The notes under the pieces: model-generated
Told to the model about the DNA's origin: nothing
The model's input: only the letters and a program-made list of their open reading frames with translations
The model's database searches: none
Shown: piece by piece, positions 1 to 10,636 of the stretch
How positions within the stretch are numbered: the first letter of the stretch is position 1
How the letters are laid out: every line of letters starts with the position of its first letter
Origin: Echinarachnius parma
Lineage: Eukaryota > Echinodermata > Echinoidea > Clypeasteroida > Echinarachniidae
Reading direction: 5' to 3'
Length of the DNA stretch: 64,000 nucleotides
Assembly: GCA_037951105.1 (NCBI GenBank)
Contig: JBAMJV010008503.1
Coordinates: 1 to 64,000, forward strand
Program-made: the position numbers and the translations under genes

Positions 1-435
1 CTAACGGTATAGTTTGCATGAAGCTTACATTCATAGTAAGCTTACATACTTAGTATTTACAAATCCCTTCAAAACAACAGCTTGCGATAGTAATTATGTT
101 TGGCAATATTTATTCGAATAAATATTATATATTTTTGGGGATAACCATGTTGCAGATGTATGCATTTTGAATGACAACAAATATGTACCTCGTAAGAGTA
201 TATTTTGCCATATGATTGCTGTTTTGCATCAAGATAAGTTTGTGTAGCGTATACTGCGGCATGGAGATAAATGATTATTTATTTGCACCTATCTGATTTG
301 TAATGTAGAACATAAATTAACAAACAAACAAATTTGTTTGTTAACGGAATTTCGAATGATAATTTGATTAAAATGATAACCACCCTTTCAAACGAAATGT
401 TTAAAAGCATATGATATACCCTCATTTTAATTGAA
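1..435. other. AT-rich non-coding stretch
   Basis: I see no gene, RNA or repeat border here. The open frame at 279-530 on the - strand runs out of the neighbouring MITE and has no recognisable protein features. Confidence 0.5.
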
Positions 436-439
436 TTAA

Positions 440-1006
440 AGGGATAGTTGAGTTTTGGTAGAGAGGGTGCTAGACTACTTTTTTTTTTTGTGAGGTAATG
501 AAAAACTGAGTGTAAAATTCGAAAGAGCATAATATTTAAATAATAAAATCATCTTTGTTTGATCAAAATCGGTTCAGAGACGGCTGAAATATCCATAAAT
601 ATAACAATTTGTAATAAACCTGGGGCCCCAGGTTTATTAGAGAATTTTGAACCAGCTGTTAAAAATTCAAAAAAAATGCTTCCTCTTTTCAAAAAGTTAC
701 AAAATAGGTATTTAAATAGTTGTTGGTTATTTCTCTATCTAATCACTATTTCAACAAAGCATCACATGCACAATATTTTATTCAAAATGGTTGAAACCAG
801 TGTTGAGTGTTTAGAGAGTGTCCTCTTACGTTTTAACGTTTTTAACATTCTTTTTGAATGATAACATGATCTTTAATACGTCATTTGTAATTTTGTGTTC
901 CTTTCTAGTTATAACTATTAGTTTGTAATGTAATGATGCAGGTTTTGGTTACTAAAATTCAGTTTCATCAAAACTGTACTCTCCTTACCAGAACTCAAAT
1001 TTCCCT
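440..1006. mobile_element. TTAA MITE, family T1, copy a
   Basis: The element starts AGGGATAGTTGAGTTTTGG and ends with a partly matching inverted copy finishing in TTCCCT. It is flanked by TTAA on both sides (436-439 and 1007-1010), the target duplication typical of piggyBac-type elements. No transposase is encoded, so it is non-autonomous. Its middle holds a 26-bp perfect palindrome at 613-638. At least nine relatives lie in this window. The frame at 559-861 is a chance frame inside it. Confidence 0.85.
613..638. repeat. Perfect 26-bp palindrome at centre of T1-a
   Basis: The half-site AATAAACCTGGGG is followed at once by its exact reverse complement. The sequence could extrude as a hairpin or cruciform. 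Other T1 copies have different but also self-complementary centres. Confidence 0.9.
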
Positions 1007-1010
1007 TTAA

Positions 1011-1400
1011 GTTTGACCTCACCTTAATGAAATATTGAAGTATGTCCACATAATTAAATTCTCACTTTACTCTGACCTGATTGAGTTTGTTTGAATTACA
1101 TGTGAGAGTTTACCATTGGCAAGGACAAATCTTACGATAGCAAATATTATAACAATGTTTTTCCTTCATGTTCATAATTTAAAACGTAGACGTAATCTAC
1201 CACCTCTCAGAACTTTTCAGACTCATGTAAACAGACATGCAACTTACTTCACTCGTTCTTAATTGAAAGCAGTTGTTCGTAAAGATAAAATTCAAAGTAT
1301 ATCTATGGCTCTCACATTTTAACCCATTTTAGTTCACCTTTGAATAGGTCGAAGCTAATGTATATAGACCATTATTGAAACATACATTTTATTTCATGCA
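1011..1400. other. Non-coding, nothing recognised
   Basis: AT-rich sequence between a MITE and a microsatellite. No exon-like or repeat-like structure was found. Confidence 0.4.
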
Positions 1401-1451
1401 TTTATTAATTCATTCCATCGAACAGACATACAGGGGGCTTGGGGTGCTGAC

Positions 1452-1536
1452 ACCCCCCCCCCCCCAAAAAAAAATAAAAAATAAATAAACAACAACAAAC
1501 AAACAAACAAACAAACAAACAAACAAACAAACAAAC
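1452..1536. repeat. Poly-C/poly-A run and (CAAA)n microsatellite
   Basis: A run of C, then A-rich sequence, then about a dozen CAAA units. The flanking C-rich text down to about 1690 resembles a degenerate repeat but I cannot define its ends. Confidence 0.85.
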
Positions 1537-1904
1537 ATGCATTACAATAATTAATTCGCACATGCATAACATGTATTTAATACCGTAAGTAAACAAAACA
1601 TTAAACAAATCCATATCCCCACCCCAAACTCGGTGGCTTCATCCCCTTTGCCACACCCCCTCGTTAGTTTATGTTCATTACGCCACTGCATAAATTGGTA
1701 ATTGTATTTATTGAAAAATTGTTTCTTTCAGCGTCGTTTGTTTAGAATATATTTTGAAGTACCTCTAATTTAGCTTTGACAATTAGCGTGATTAGTCTGC
1801 AATCACCCACACGTGAACGCTCTGAGTTGCATGGTCATCTCTGGTCACAAAATTCACAGAATCAGATCAAATCTATCCATTTCATTCGACACTCAACAGG
1901 TTAA

Positions 1905-3066
1905 AGGGACTTAGTAACATTGTCCAAATCCTCAAAATACAATTGAAATTCTAGCGGTTCCCTCAGGGCAATTCCACACCAAATGAGCCAAAAGTGGAAA
2001 AATCTAATGAGGATTATTTCTGATCTTGTTTATTTTGTCTGGATTATGTTTTCATAAATCATGATCACATAATGATATCTTTTAGTTTACATGATTAAAC
2101 AAAATATTGGGCGTCTCCTGATAGGAGAAACACACACCATACATGAACCTATACAAATGGGACTAGACAGTCCCTATTTCTAGATTGTCTTTATTTTGTG
2201 CATTCCTTTCTAGTATTTTTTCTGTTTTAAGGTACCAAATTGGATGATTGAATATCACATTATGTGTTCAGATTAAAGATTCAGTCTTTGAGAGCCCTAA
2301 AGTATATTTTTGATGAATACAAAACTCTGTCCTTCCGTTACTGTCCTTCCGTTACCGAACAGTGAAGCAATTAACTTTTTGTAATTAATATACCAATAGA
2401 CATATTTTTTTTCAAATAAGTGTTGTAATACTCTTAGAACATTAGGGAATGGACTACGAGCCAATATAGCATGATAGTCCTCTTAACTTCACAGGGATTG
2501 GATAATAACTAAAGGACTTGAAAATCCATGTCCATTTTGCCGTCCTTCCGTTACCGGCCTCATTAGTGTCCATATCTAATAAACGTAATGTAAAACAAAT
2601 ATTTAAAAAATAGCAAATCAAAGGTGTCCCACCAAGAGTCTCAGAAATGTAATTTACAATGATGAATCATAAACAGGATTCTGGAATTATTTGATTTTAT
2701 TTCAAAAATTGCGTCTGAATGTCCTTCCGTTACCGTGGAATTGCCCCTCATACCTTGTTGTATTCGTATTAACAATAAAATCATGGGACAGGTTGCGGTT
2801 TTTCAAATTTCCCTTTCGTTAAAAAGATATTTACGACTGAAGTTTTCAGATGTTAAATAATCCAACGGATCACGAAAACCGTGTACAAAGTGAGTGCAAT
2901 GAGTTTGTGAATATCACTTTGCATTTTTGCTCATTAATCGGCCATACAACGTCCATTTGACTTGAAATGTTCACACAATACCCTGTGGACATATCAGATA
3001 ACATCGATATACATTGTACCAACCATTTATCACTTTTGCACATATCAACAAAGTTACTAGATCCCT
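1905..3066. mobile_element. TTAA element, family T3, copy A (interrupted)
   Basis: Begins AGGGACTTAGTAACATTGTC and ends CAAAGTTACTAGATCCCT, flanked by TTAA at 1901-1904 and 3067-3070. Copies at 44839-48900 and 55491-55860 share both ends. Without its insertion this copy is about 0.38 kb, like the 55.5-kb copy. No protein is encoded. The inserted 781-bp element at 1966-2746 splits it near its left end. Confidence 0.85.
1966..2746. mobile_element. 781-bp MITE nested in T3 copy A
   Basis: Terminal inverted repeats are GGGCAATTCCAC and GTGGAATTGCCC. The host T3 text reads continuously across the site in the 44.8-kb and 55.8-kb copies, and CTCA flanks both ends here (1962-1965 and 2747-2750), so a 4-bp target duplication is visible. 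The interior holds four copies of GTCCTTCCGTTAC at 2329, 2343, 2542 and 2721. It is non-coding; the superfamily is not assigned. Confidence 0.85.
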
Positions 3067-3236
3067 TTAATAGTATTTATTTCACAAAATACATATTTGT
3101 GTTGAATATGATGACGTCAGGCAGCAAGAGATTTCACACCATCCCAAGTAAGCTTATTTTGTTTACGAGATGCTGATATCAAAACTGCTACCTCCCTCAG
3201 ATTGAAGTCATGCTTCTATGCGGCAGATGGCATTAA

Positions 3237-4021
3237 AGGGATAGACACGTTTTGGTTCAGAGGGCGCTTCATTTATTTTGTAAGGTAAGTAAAAGTGTCA
3301 TACATGTATTTGATAACAAAACACGAAGACAGGATATACTTTGTTTAATCAAAATTGGTTAAAAAACAGCTGACATATCCATAAATAAATCCGATTGGCA
3401 TAACTGTTGGGGCCAATTCCTACAGATTTCGAAACTATACCAAAAGGGCTATAGAATTGTGTTTGATGATCTCTCTGAGTTCTGGTAAGGAGAGTACAGT
3501 TTTGGTGAAACTGAATTTTAGTAACCAAAACCTGCATCATTACATTACAAACGAATAGTTATAACTAGAAAGGAACACAAAATTACAAATGACGTAGTAA
3601 AGATCATGTTATCATTCAAAAAGAGCCGTTAAAACGTAAAAGGGCGCTCTCTAAACACTCATCGGTTTCAACCATTTTGATTAAAATATTGTGCATGTGA
3701 TGTTTTGTTGAAATAGTGATTAGATAGATAAATAACCAACAACTATTCAAATACCTATTTTGTAACTTTTTGAAAAGAGGAAGCATTTTTTTGAATTTTT
3801 AACGGCTGGTTCAAAATTCTCTAATAAACCTGGGGCCCCAGCTGTATTACAAATTGTTATATTTATGGATATTTCAGCCGTCTCTGAACCGATTTTGATC
3901 AAACAAAGATTTGTTTAATTATTTAAATATTATGCTCTTTCAAATTTTTCACTCAGTTTTTCATTACCTCACACCAAAAAAAGTAGTCTAGCGCCCTCTC
4001 TACCAAAACTCAACTATCCCT
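3237..4021. mobile_element. TTAA MITE T1, composite copy b
   Basis: Flanked by TTAA at 3233-3236 and 4022-4025. The first 240 bases are a truncated T1 left half. From about 3476 to 4021 the sequence is a reverse-orientation copy closely matching T1-a, including the GGGGCCCC centre. The junction lies in CTCTCTGAG|TTCTGG. It is either one T1 inserted into another or an inverted-duplicate derivative. The two halves with T1-a form a 0.55-kb inverted repeat spaced 2.5 kb apart. Confidence 0.7.
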
Positions 4022-4129
4022 TTAAACTATCAACACAGTCAATTAAAACAAATTGTTGAAAAGCCCTGTAATAAACTTAGACGTTTATATGTTGGCTACC
4101 ATTCAAGTATAATTAATCTATAATATTAT

Positions 4130-4185
4130 CATTGTATAGCGCTTAGAGATGATTATCAATCATATGAGGCGCTATATAAATCGAG
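4130..4185. repeat. LINE/SINE 3' tail with GCGCTATATAAAT motif
   Basis: The sequence pairs AGCGCTTAGAG with GGCGCTATATAAAT across a short loop. This arrangement is common at 3' ends of non-LTR elements and the SINEs they mobilise in many animals. No body is recognisable upstream. Confidence 0.5.
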
Positions 4186-4232
4186 TATATTAGTATTATT
4201 ATAACTATTCGTTTGTAATGATAACCTCCAAT

Positions 4233-4637
4233 CACTGGCGTACCAAGGATTTTTTCAAGGGTGGGGAGGGGGGGGGGGGTTATTTTGTCGACCAACATTT
4301 TTGAGGGGGAGGGGGGGGGGTTGTCCGTCAAGTATTTTGAGGGGGGGGGGGGGGGGGGTTGTCCGTAGACAAATTTTGAAGCCGTGACCGTGAATCTTTG
4401 AAATTTTCGAGGCCGAGACCAGGATCCTTCAAAATTGTCGAGGCCAAGACCAGGATCCGTCAACAAAAATTCGAGGCCAAGATCATTGGTAATGACCGCT
4501 GAAGAGTGGTCTCGAGAACAGTTACAAGTGGTAAAAGGGGGGGAGGGGTTCAACCCCCCCCCCAAAAAAAAAAGAAGTAATTTTTGGTCAAAGGGGGGTG
4601 GGGGTTGAACCCCCCCCCCCCCTGGGTACGCCTATGC
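4233..4637. repeat. G-rich/C-rich foldback repeat
   Basis: Left end CACTGGCGTACC and right end CTGGGTACGCC are inverted. Inside lie long G runs (to about 4360) and C runs (4551-4622), so the strand can fold on itself. The 140-codon frame on the - strand is proline-rich only because of these runs. Confidence 0.6.
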
Positions 4638-4639
4638 CT

Positions 4640-5170
4640 CCAAGTTTAGTTACTACAATTCAGTTTGACCTGAACTGTACTACTACTATCCCCTTTTACA
4701 TTTTACATACAGTTTCATAACCCGTTGCCTCGTAGGTATTGAGCATTTTACAAGAGACCAAAGTCAAACAAAAGTTAGGTTTTTAGATTGTTTTGCTAGT
4801 ATTTTTATACATTTAGAAACAATATTTAAGATAATGTGTACCTTGAAAATGGTTTGTGATCACCCCCAAATCCTAGATTGCGTCCAAAAAGGTAGCCGTT
4901 TTAACTATAATAAATAACTGGCAAATAAATAATTATCAAACGATTCCTATGTATTTGCTGTTTAACACACAATGCTATGGATATTGAACTCCTTATTCAT
5001 GTATAATAATTAGTTGTACTTTTATGGAGGGAACACATACTTTGTAAAGTTACGTACTGATATTACTTAACGATGTCTGATTTAACAAAATTTCATTTCA
5101 TTTCACAAAGTAAAGTGATCTGAGGAAAAACCCTGAGATGAACAGCGCCATCAACAGACCGTGTTTACGA
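4640..5170. other. Non-coding with a fragment of the 51.7-kb foldback family
   Basis: At about 4862-4925 the text 'caaatcctagattgcgtcc' and the following GTAGCCGTTTT match the foldback arm at 51850-51920. This is a short relic. Nothing else was recognised. Confidence 0.45.
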
Positions 5171-5172
5171 AT

Positions 5173-6080
5173 ATCGCTCCTGGTACTGATACTTCGGGGT
5201 GTTTCACAAAGATTGGACGTTGAACTTAACTCTTAGCTCGACCTAACTATCATTATGAAAAGCAGTTAGTTTCTTTGTAAAATTGTTGAAACAGTTATTT
5301 TGAAAAGGCATACAGTTTGATAAAAATATGTTGTGTTTGTTATTATCAAGGAGCCTGCAAATAATTGATATACATTTATGTTGGAAGTTTCAAATACTTG
5401 CATTTTTGTTTGCTTTTGAACAATTATGTTTTATTTCAAGGCTACAAATGGTTTTCCATAATAAACTGGGTTCCAAAAGAAACTTATCACGTTTTCAGAG
5501 CGACGCTCACTAAAATCTATAGCATCAAATTGAATTAAATTTAGACACAGATACGCTATCACTCTCATAATGAAGCATATCTTAAAAACTAAAAGTTTCC
5601 TTTTGCCAAAAAGGAGAAAATGTGATTGAATAACTATAGGTCACTTTTGAAAAATCACAGAAACTGCTCGCTGCGAACCTCCACGAAAGGCGGTCTATTC
5701 AGAACTTTCAATAGCTATTCATTCAACTTCAAAGCGGGTTATGTAACCACTAGACTGGCTATTGTCCGTACCGAGCTCTGTGTCCGAAAGGCAAGCAGTT
5801 TCTGTGATTTTTGAAAAATGACCTCTTGCGATTTCACCTTATTTTATTCTTTGTTAACTAAAGCAAACACTTTTTTTTTTAGATGAGCTTGCTAAGGGAT
5901 ATTGTAGCTAGTCTATTCCCAATTATGAGTAATTGTTATGATTTGGATTTTAATGTGTGTCGCTCTGAAAAGTTGATAAGTTTCTTTTGGAACCCAGTTT
6001 AGTTAGGTCCAACTTAGAGTTAAGCTCAACTTTGGGTTCGCTGTGCTTAAGTATCGTCAGTGTCAGGAGGTGCCATTGTG
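5173..6080. mobile_element. Foldback element with nested TA MITE
   Basis: The arms at 5173-5252 and 6002-6080 are imperfect reverse complements around TTAACTCTTAGCTCGACCTA and its partner. The space between holds an unmatched 0.2 kb and a complete TA-flanked MITE (5464-5999) lying directly beside the right arm. No protein is encoded. Confidence 0.65.
5464..5999. mobile_element. TA-flanked MITE, family M1, full copy
   Basis: Begins AACTGGGTTCCAAAAGAAAC, ends with the inverse, and is flanked by TA (5462-5463 and 6000-6001), as expected for Tc1/mariner-type non-autonomous elements. The inverted ends extend about 40 bases to the GAGCGAC box. A second inverted pair lies inside (about 5639-5672 with 5790-5823, around CACAGAAACTGCT). 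A 3'-truncated copy lies at 18668-19131. Confidence 0.85.
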
Positions 6081-6251
6081 TATATTTCTAGTTTTATTTT
6101 GCATTTCTGTGTGATAAAATGCAAGTATGTGCATTAATGTGATTTTGTGTTTGTTTAATGAACACCCAATAGAGAAATGTTCAGAATAAATTTCACATCA
6201 ACTTTGGTATTTTCCACAAAACTGTTGGATATCAACGGCAACGACGTTTAA

Positions 6252-6422
6252 AGGGATAGTTGAGTTTTGATATTTCAGCTGTTTTTTAACCGATTTTGAT
6301 CAAATAAAGTTTATGCTGTCATTAAAATTGTATGCACTTTAAAATTTGACACTCAGTTTTTCATTATCTCACAAACAAATTATTTTGTGTAACGCCCTCT
6401 ATACCAAAACGCAACTATTCCT
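6252..6422. mobile_element. Short TTAA MITE T1, copy c (171 bp)
   Basis: Has T1 ends and TTAA on both sides (6248-6251 and 6423-6426), but the middle is deleted. Its left end runs directly into sequence normally found near the right half. Confidence 0.8.
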
Positions 6423-6528
6423 TTAACAATCATACAATTGATTTTATTTAGGGGATTATATAAACTAATGTTTGGTTTGTTTGTTATAAATTCTATGACT
6501 GAGCCAGTGTCTATAATATTGCACCCGT

Positions 6529-7272
6529 GCGCAAGGCTTTCGCAAGATGACACCGCGCATCTGATTCACAAATCCCAACACCTTGAAGTTTATGTATTAA
6601 CATTTATACAAAGATATGAGCCAGACATTTTTGTAACCGTTGCTATACAACAATAGAACTAATAATAACAACAATAAACTATTGCATACATTGTGTTGTA
6701 CATTTATTTATTATAAATTTAATATGGCTGGAAATCACAAACGAAGTTGAAATTGAATCAAACAAATGAAAGAGAGATAGAAATGGATTGCCACATCAAT
6801 CATACTGGGTACATTATTTCACAATCCGAGTAAAAAAAAGCTAAAACGCACTTTTCATTCAAATTGATTCTCAAAGATATAATTTATATCGATATGCAAT
6901 GCGCAAGGCTTTCGCAAGATGACACCGCGCATCTGATTCACAAATCCCAACACCTTGAAGTTTATGTATTAACATTTATACAAAGATATGAGCCAGACAT
7001 TTTTGTAACCGTTGCTATACAACAATAGAACTAATAATAACAACAATAAACTATTGCATACATTGTGTTGTACATTTATTTATTATAAATTTAATATGGC
7101 TGGAAATCACAAACGAAGTTGAAATTGAATCAAACAAATGAAAGAGAGATAGAAATGGATTGCCACATCAATCATACTGGGTACATTATTTCACAATCCG
7201 AGTAAAAAAAAGCTAAAACGCACTTTTCATTCAAATTGATTCTCAAAGATATAATTTATATCGATATGCAAT
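6529..7272 (+). repeat. 372-bp tandem duplication, two identical-looking copies
   Basis: The unit beginning GCGCAAGGCTTTCGCAAG and ending CGATATGCAAT occurs at 6529-6900 and 6901-7272. I found no mismatch by eye. The unit has no inverted ends. It is a very recent duplication or an assembly artefact. Confidence 0.9.
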
Positions 7273-8560
7273 ACTTAACACTTACTGCCTGCTATACACC
7301 GCTTATTTATAAGCCAGAATTTGTTTCTAAAAAACCTATCAAACTCAAACACGTCTTAGTGGCCACTTGTCTACGGCAGCCAATATGTATTTAACGACAT
7401 CGAAAATAGATCTCCTTCGCAGAAAATCAGTGTTATGGAACCTGTCTATAAACGTAACCGGTCTACACTGTCACCTTGTTCAATAAGGTATGTTAAGGGG
7501 AAACTTCCTTACTTTAAACTGCTCAATATTTTGTTGAGAAACATTATAGAGAAATTACATATTCCTATTTATACTAGGAATCACGGACCCCGTTGTAGAA
7601 AGAATTGCAATCGATTGTCAGAAAATTTGCTTATTTGAACCAATCAAGATTTGCCCATTTAGTTACATGATCTGACTTGCAATAAATTGTAACTTTACAA
7701 TCTGTTGTAACTCTATCTGCAATGGGGCCTTTACATTTCGACGAATTATGATTCAGTATATTTGAAGCTTGTAAAGTTCAATATACATAGCTTATACTTC
7801 TGATAACTATTTCCTTTGTAACATGCACACGTCAGAACAATCATAAATTATAGTTAACATAATAATGTAATTATTACATCATATGTAAATAAATGATATT
7901 AATATTATACTATCATATAATGACACCTAAAGTGTACACTTTGGAAGTGCCAAAGACGGAGGATGGCAAGGAATTAGATAAAATACAATTATATTTGTTA
8001 TTTTTTGGTCTATTTTGGACAACAACAAACAATATTTACTGAAAGACATTGTAATAAAAAATTGCATTAACGATACAAATATTCATACATTAATACAACA
8101 TGCTCTTAAGGACTATACATTACCTATATTGGTAGTATAGATTTTAATTTCAGTTAAGTTTATTGATATCTTTAAACGGCACAATATATAATATAATAAC
8201 GTACTGAATATTGAATAAAACACAATTGTGCTATGGAAAGCAGCGATTCTCTTCATAAACAATGATATAACAAGAAAATCAAACGCTATGATAAGACTAA
8301 GTAACTAGTTGGCATTAACATTAAGTTTTTGTTTTACTTGGACGTATTACACACTTGTCATATAGTTTACATTTTTGTAGATTCGGATCGAGCTCATTTT
8401 AAAAGGTAACACCTTTTATTAGTAATCGTAGAAATGTTTTATTTCAAATGGCAAGAGAAAATTTTATTTATTTCTTGTAGTAGGCTTGTTAAGGGGTCCG
8501 TGACTGCATTTTGGGGTACGATTGTTTTACTTGGCACACATATTCCTTGGATCAAAAGAA
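7273..8560. other. AT-rich non-coding, nothing recognised
   Basis: No exon, RNA gene or repeat border could be supported. The short frame at 7435-7638 has no protein-like features beyond basic residues. Confidence 0.4.
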
Positions 8561-8569
8561 GAAAAAAAT

Positions 8570-8805
8570 TAATCCAAAGAGACACTCTGTATCTATGCAA
8601 ATTAGGCCTATGTTCCATAATTTATGCAAATGTATTCATGAAAATGGGATATTCTATGAAAATGGTGTTTTCATATTCCTTAAATCAAAATGAGAAAATT
8701 TGTCCACAGAGACACTCTGTATCTATGCAAATTAGGCCTATTTTCCATAAGTTATGCAAATTTATTCTTGGGAATGGGATATTCTATGAAAATGGTGTTT
8801 TTATT
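8570..8805 (+). repeat. Diverged tandem duplication, period 130 bp
   Basis: GACACTCTGTATCTATGC and the following GGGATATTCTATGAAAATGG recur 130 bases apart with scattered changes. The shared frames over this stretch follow from the repeat and do not suggest a gene. Confidence 0.8.
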
Positions 8806-9100
8806 GAATTACTTGAGAGAATAACTTTGGAAATAGATGGTCTAGGGTAAATCAAGGCCAGTGGATCAATCTAGCAGATTATTTTAACCTTTCATGGCCA
8901 TCTAGTCCAATCCAATATATCCATATATATTAGTCTTAATATTACCACGCGTTTGCGCGCGTATATTCGCGTTTTTGTGTGAACGGGAAAAACGGGGAGT
9001 TTTCACGAGAATGTGCGAGTTGGGCAATTTACACGAGTTTATACTGGAAAATACGAAATACAATTCGTGAGCGCCATTATTTACTTGTTTTATATCGGGG

Positions 9101-9247
9101 TCAAACGAGCCAATATGACGGTACGTCACCGCAGGTGTTGAGGACGTACGGTCCGCCGATGACGCTGAGATTCGTCACATCTTGCCTCTGCGCTGCCACG
9201 GCCGCCGACTGATACGCGAAACTCGCGAAGGATAGGTTGCGCGCCAT
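9101..9247 (-). CDS. Weak candidate coding exon in a CpG-rich patch
   Basis: Between about 8945 and 9250 the sequence becomes CpG-rich against an AT-rich background. On the - strand an ATG follows a possible splice acceptor (CTCACCGACAG, 9248-9258) and opens a 48-codon frame rich in Ala, Val and Ser with GC-rich third positions. A + strand frame (8979-9212) overlaps it, so the strand is uncertain. I do not recognise the protein. A CpG island fragment or a repeat is equally possible. Confidence 0.2.
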   Translation of the reverse strand: MARNLSFASFAYQSAAVAAQRQDVTNLSVIGGPYVLNTCGDVPSYWLV

Positions 9248-9464
9248 CTGTCGGTGAGAATTGATATTCATTTCATTGCAATTCATTGCATGTCATTGCA
9301 TTTCATTTTTTTCCACATTCTGCATTTCAAACAACAAATACAATCGGATGAAACTGGCACAACACAAATATTATTGGTATAACTATAGGCGCACAACATG
9401 ATACAAAAAGGGAAAACAACAAAGATGAGAATGTTGGAAGATAGCTAATAACGGCCATGGTTAA

Positions 9465-10003
9465 AGGGGTAGTACAGTTTTGGTAAGGCTGAACTTTAGT
9501 AACCAAACCTTGACAGTAACATTATAAACTAATAGTTATAACTCCACCACGCTCGAAAGGTATACAAAATTACAAACGACTAAGCAAAAAGCCCGTTATC
9601 ATTCGAAAAGAGCCATTAAAACACAAGAGAGCGCTTTCTAAAAAGGCATTGGTTTCAACCATTTTTCATACAAAATTATGCATGTGATGTTTTATTGAAA
9701 CAATGATTAAATAGAGAGATCATCAACAACAGTTATTTAAAAAAATGCTTTTGAAAATTTTGAAAAAGTGAAAGCATTTTTTTTTTATTTTTGAAAAAAC
9801 CATCTAATTATTTGGGCCCCAAATAATTATAAGATCAGATATATTTATTGATATTTCAGCCGTTTCTGGGTCGATTTTGACCAAATAAAGTTTATTCTGC
9901 CATTAAAATTGCATGTTCTCTCAAATTCGACACTCAGTTTTTCATTACCTCACAACAAAATTGTGATGAGCAGCGGCCTCTCTACCAAAACTAAACTACC
10001 CCT
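9465..10003. mobile_element. TTAA MITE T1, copy d
   Basis: T1 ends with TTAA at 9461-9464 and 10004-10007. The centre at about 9805-9830 is a palindrome built on GGGCCCC flanked by ATTATTT/AAATAAT, different in sequence from T1-a but equally self-complementary. Confidence 0.85.
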
Positions 10004-10007
10004 TTAA

Positions 10008-10632
10008 TGTGTCTTACAATATGTCGTTTTATAGGGAGATTACGTTCAGTTCAATTTATTTGATTTCGTTTAATTTTCAACAATACTCAAAACAACAAAG
10101 GTACAACTATAATGGTTCACGGTTAATAAACTTAAAACGACAGGAGGAACCAGCGAGAAAGCAAAGCTTGTATTATTCTGGTTACATGGGTGAGGTACTT
10201 TTACATTATACAAACCAAACATGCAAACAAAAACCGCGAAACATTAAACAGATAGTAATCCAGAACAAAAAGTAAGTTCGGGCCACCGATATTGAGCATA
10301 AACTAAATGTAACAGATAGTTTGTCATGTACATAGTGGGGACACAAAAGACAAAACAGAATTACAAAAGAAGACAATTGGGGAGGGCGGATGGTGAAGGG
10401 GTGTTAGGGTGGGTGGGGGGGGGGGGGGGGGGGAGGGGTGGAAGGAGTGGAAACTGATTTAACAACCAAAGTCCATATTTGTAAATTCATTCTAAGTAAT
10501 ACCTACTATGAACATGATATCAAAGTATGAACAATTCAATAAACGTATTTTGAAATTCACTTTGAAATGAAGAAATACCAACCAAATATTTCTTATTTTT
10601 ATGGTGAGTTCTATAATCAAGGTTGTGCAAAT
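10008..10632. other. Non-coding with a poly-G run
   Basis: Holds a G run at about 10417-10435. The 88-codon frame at its start has no recognisable features. Nothing else was found. Confidence 0.4.
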
Positions 10633-10636
10633 TTAA

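Noticed and set aside
1966..2746. Possible CRISPR-like array from repeated GTCCTTCCGTTAC
   Set aside because: Four copies, irregular spacing, inside a MITE of an animal genome.
4143..4565. Proline-rich 140-codon frame on the - strand
   Set aside because: Its composition comes from G runs inside a foldback repeat, with no splice or domain support.
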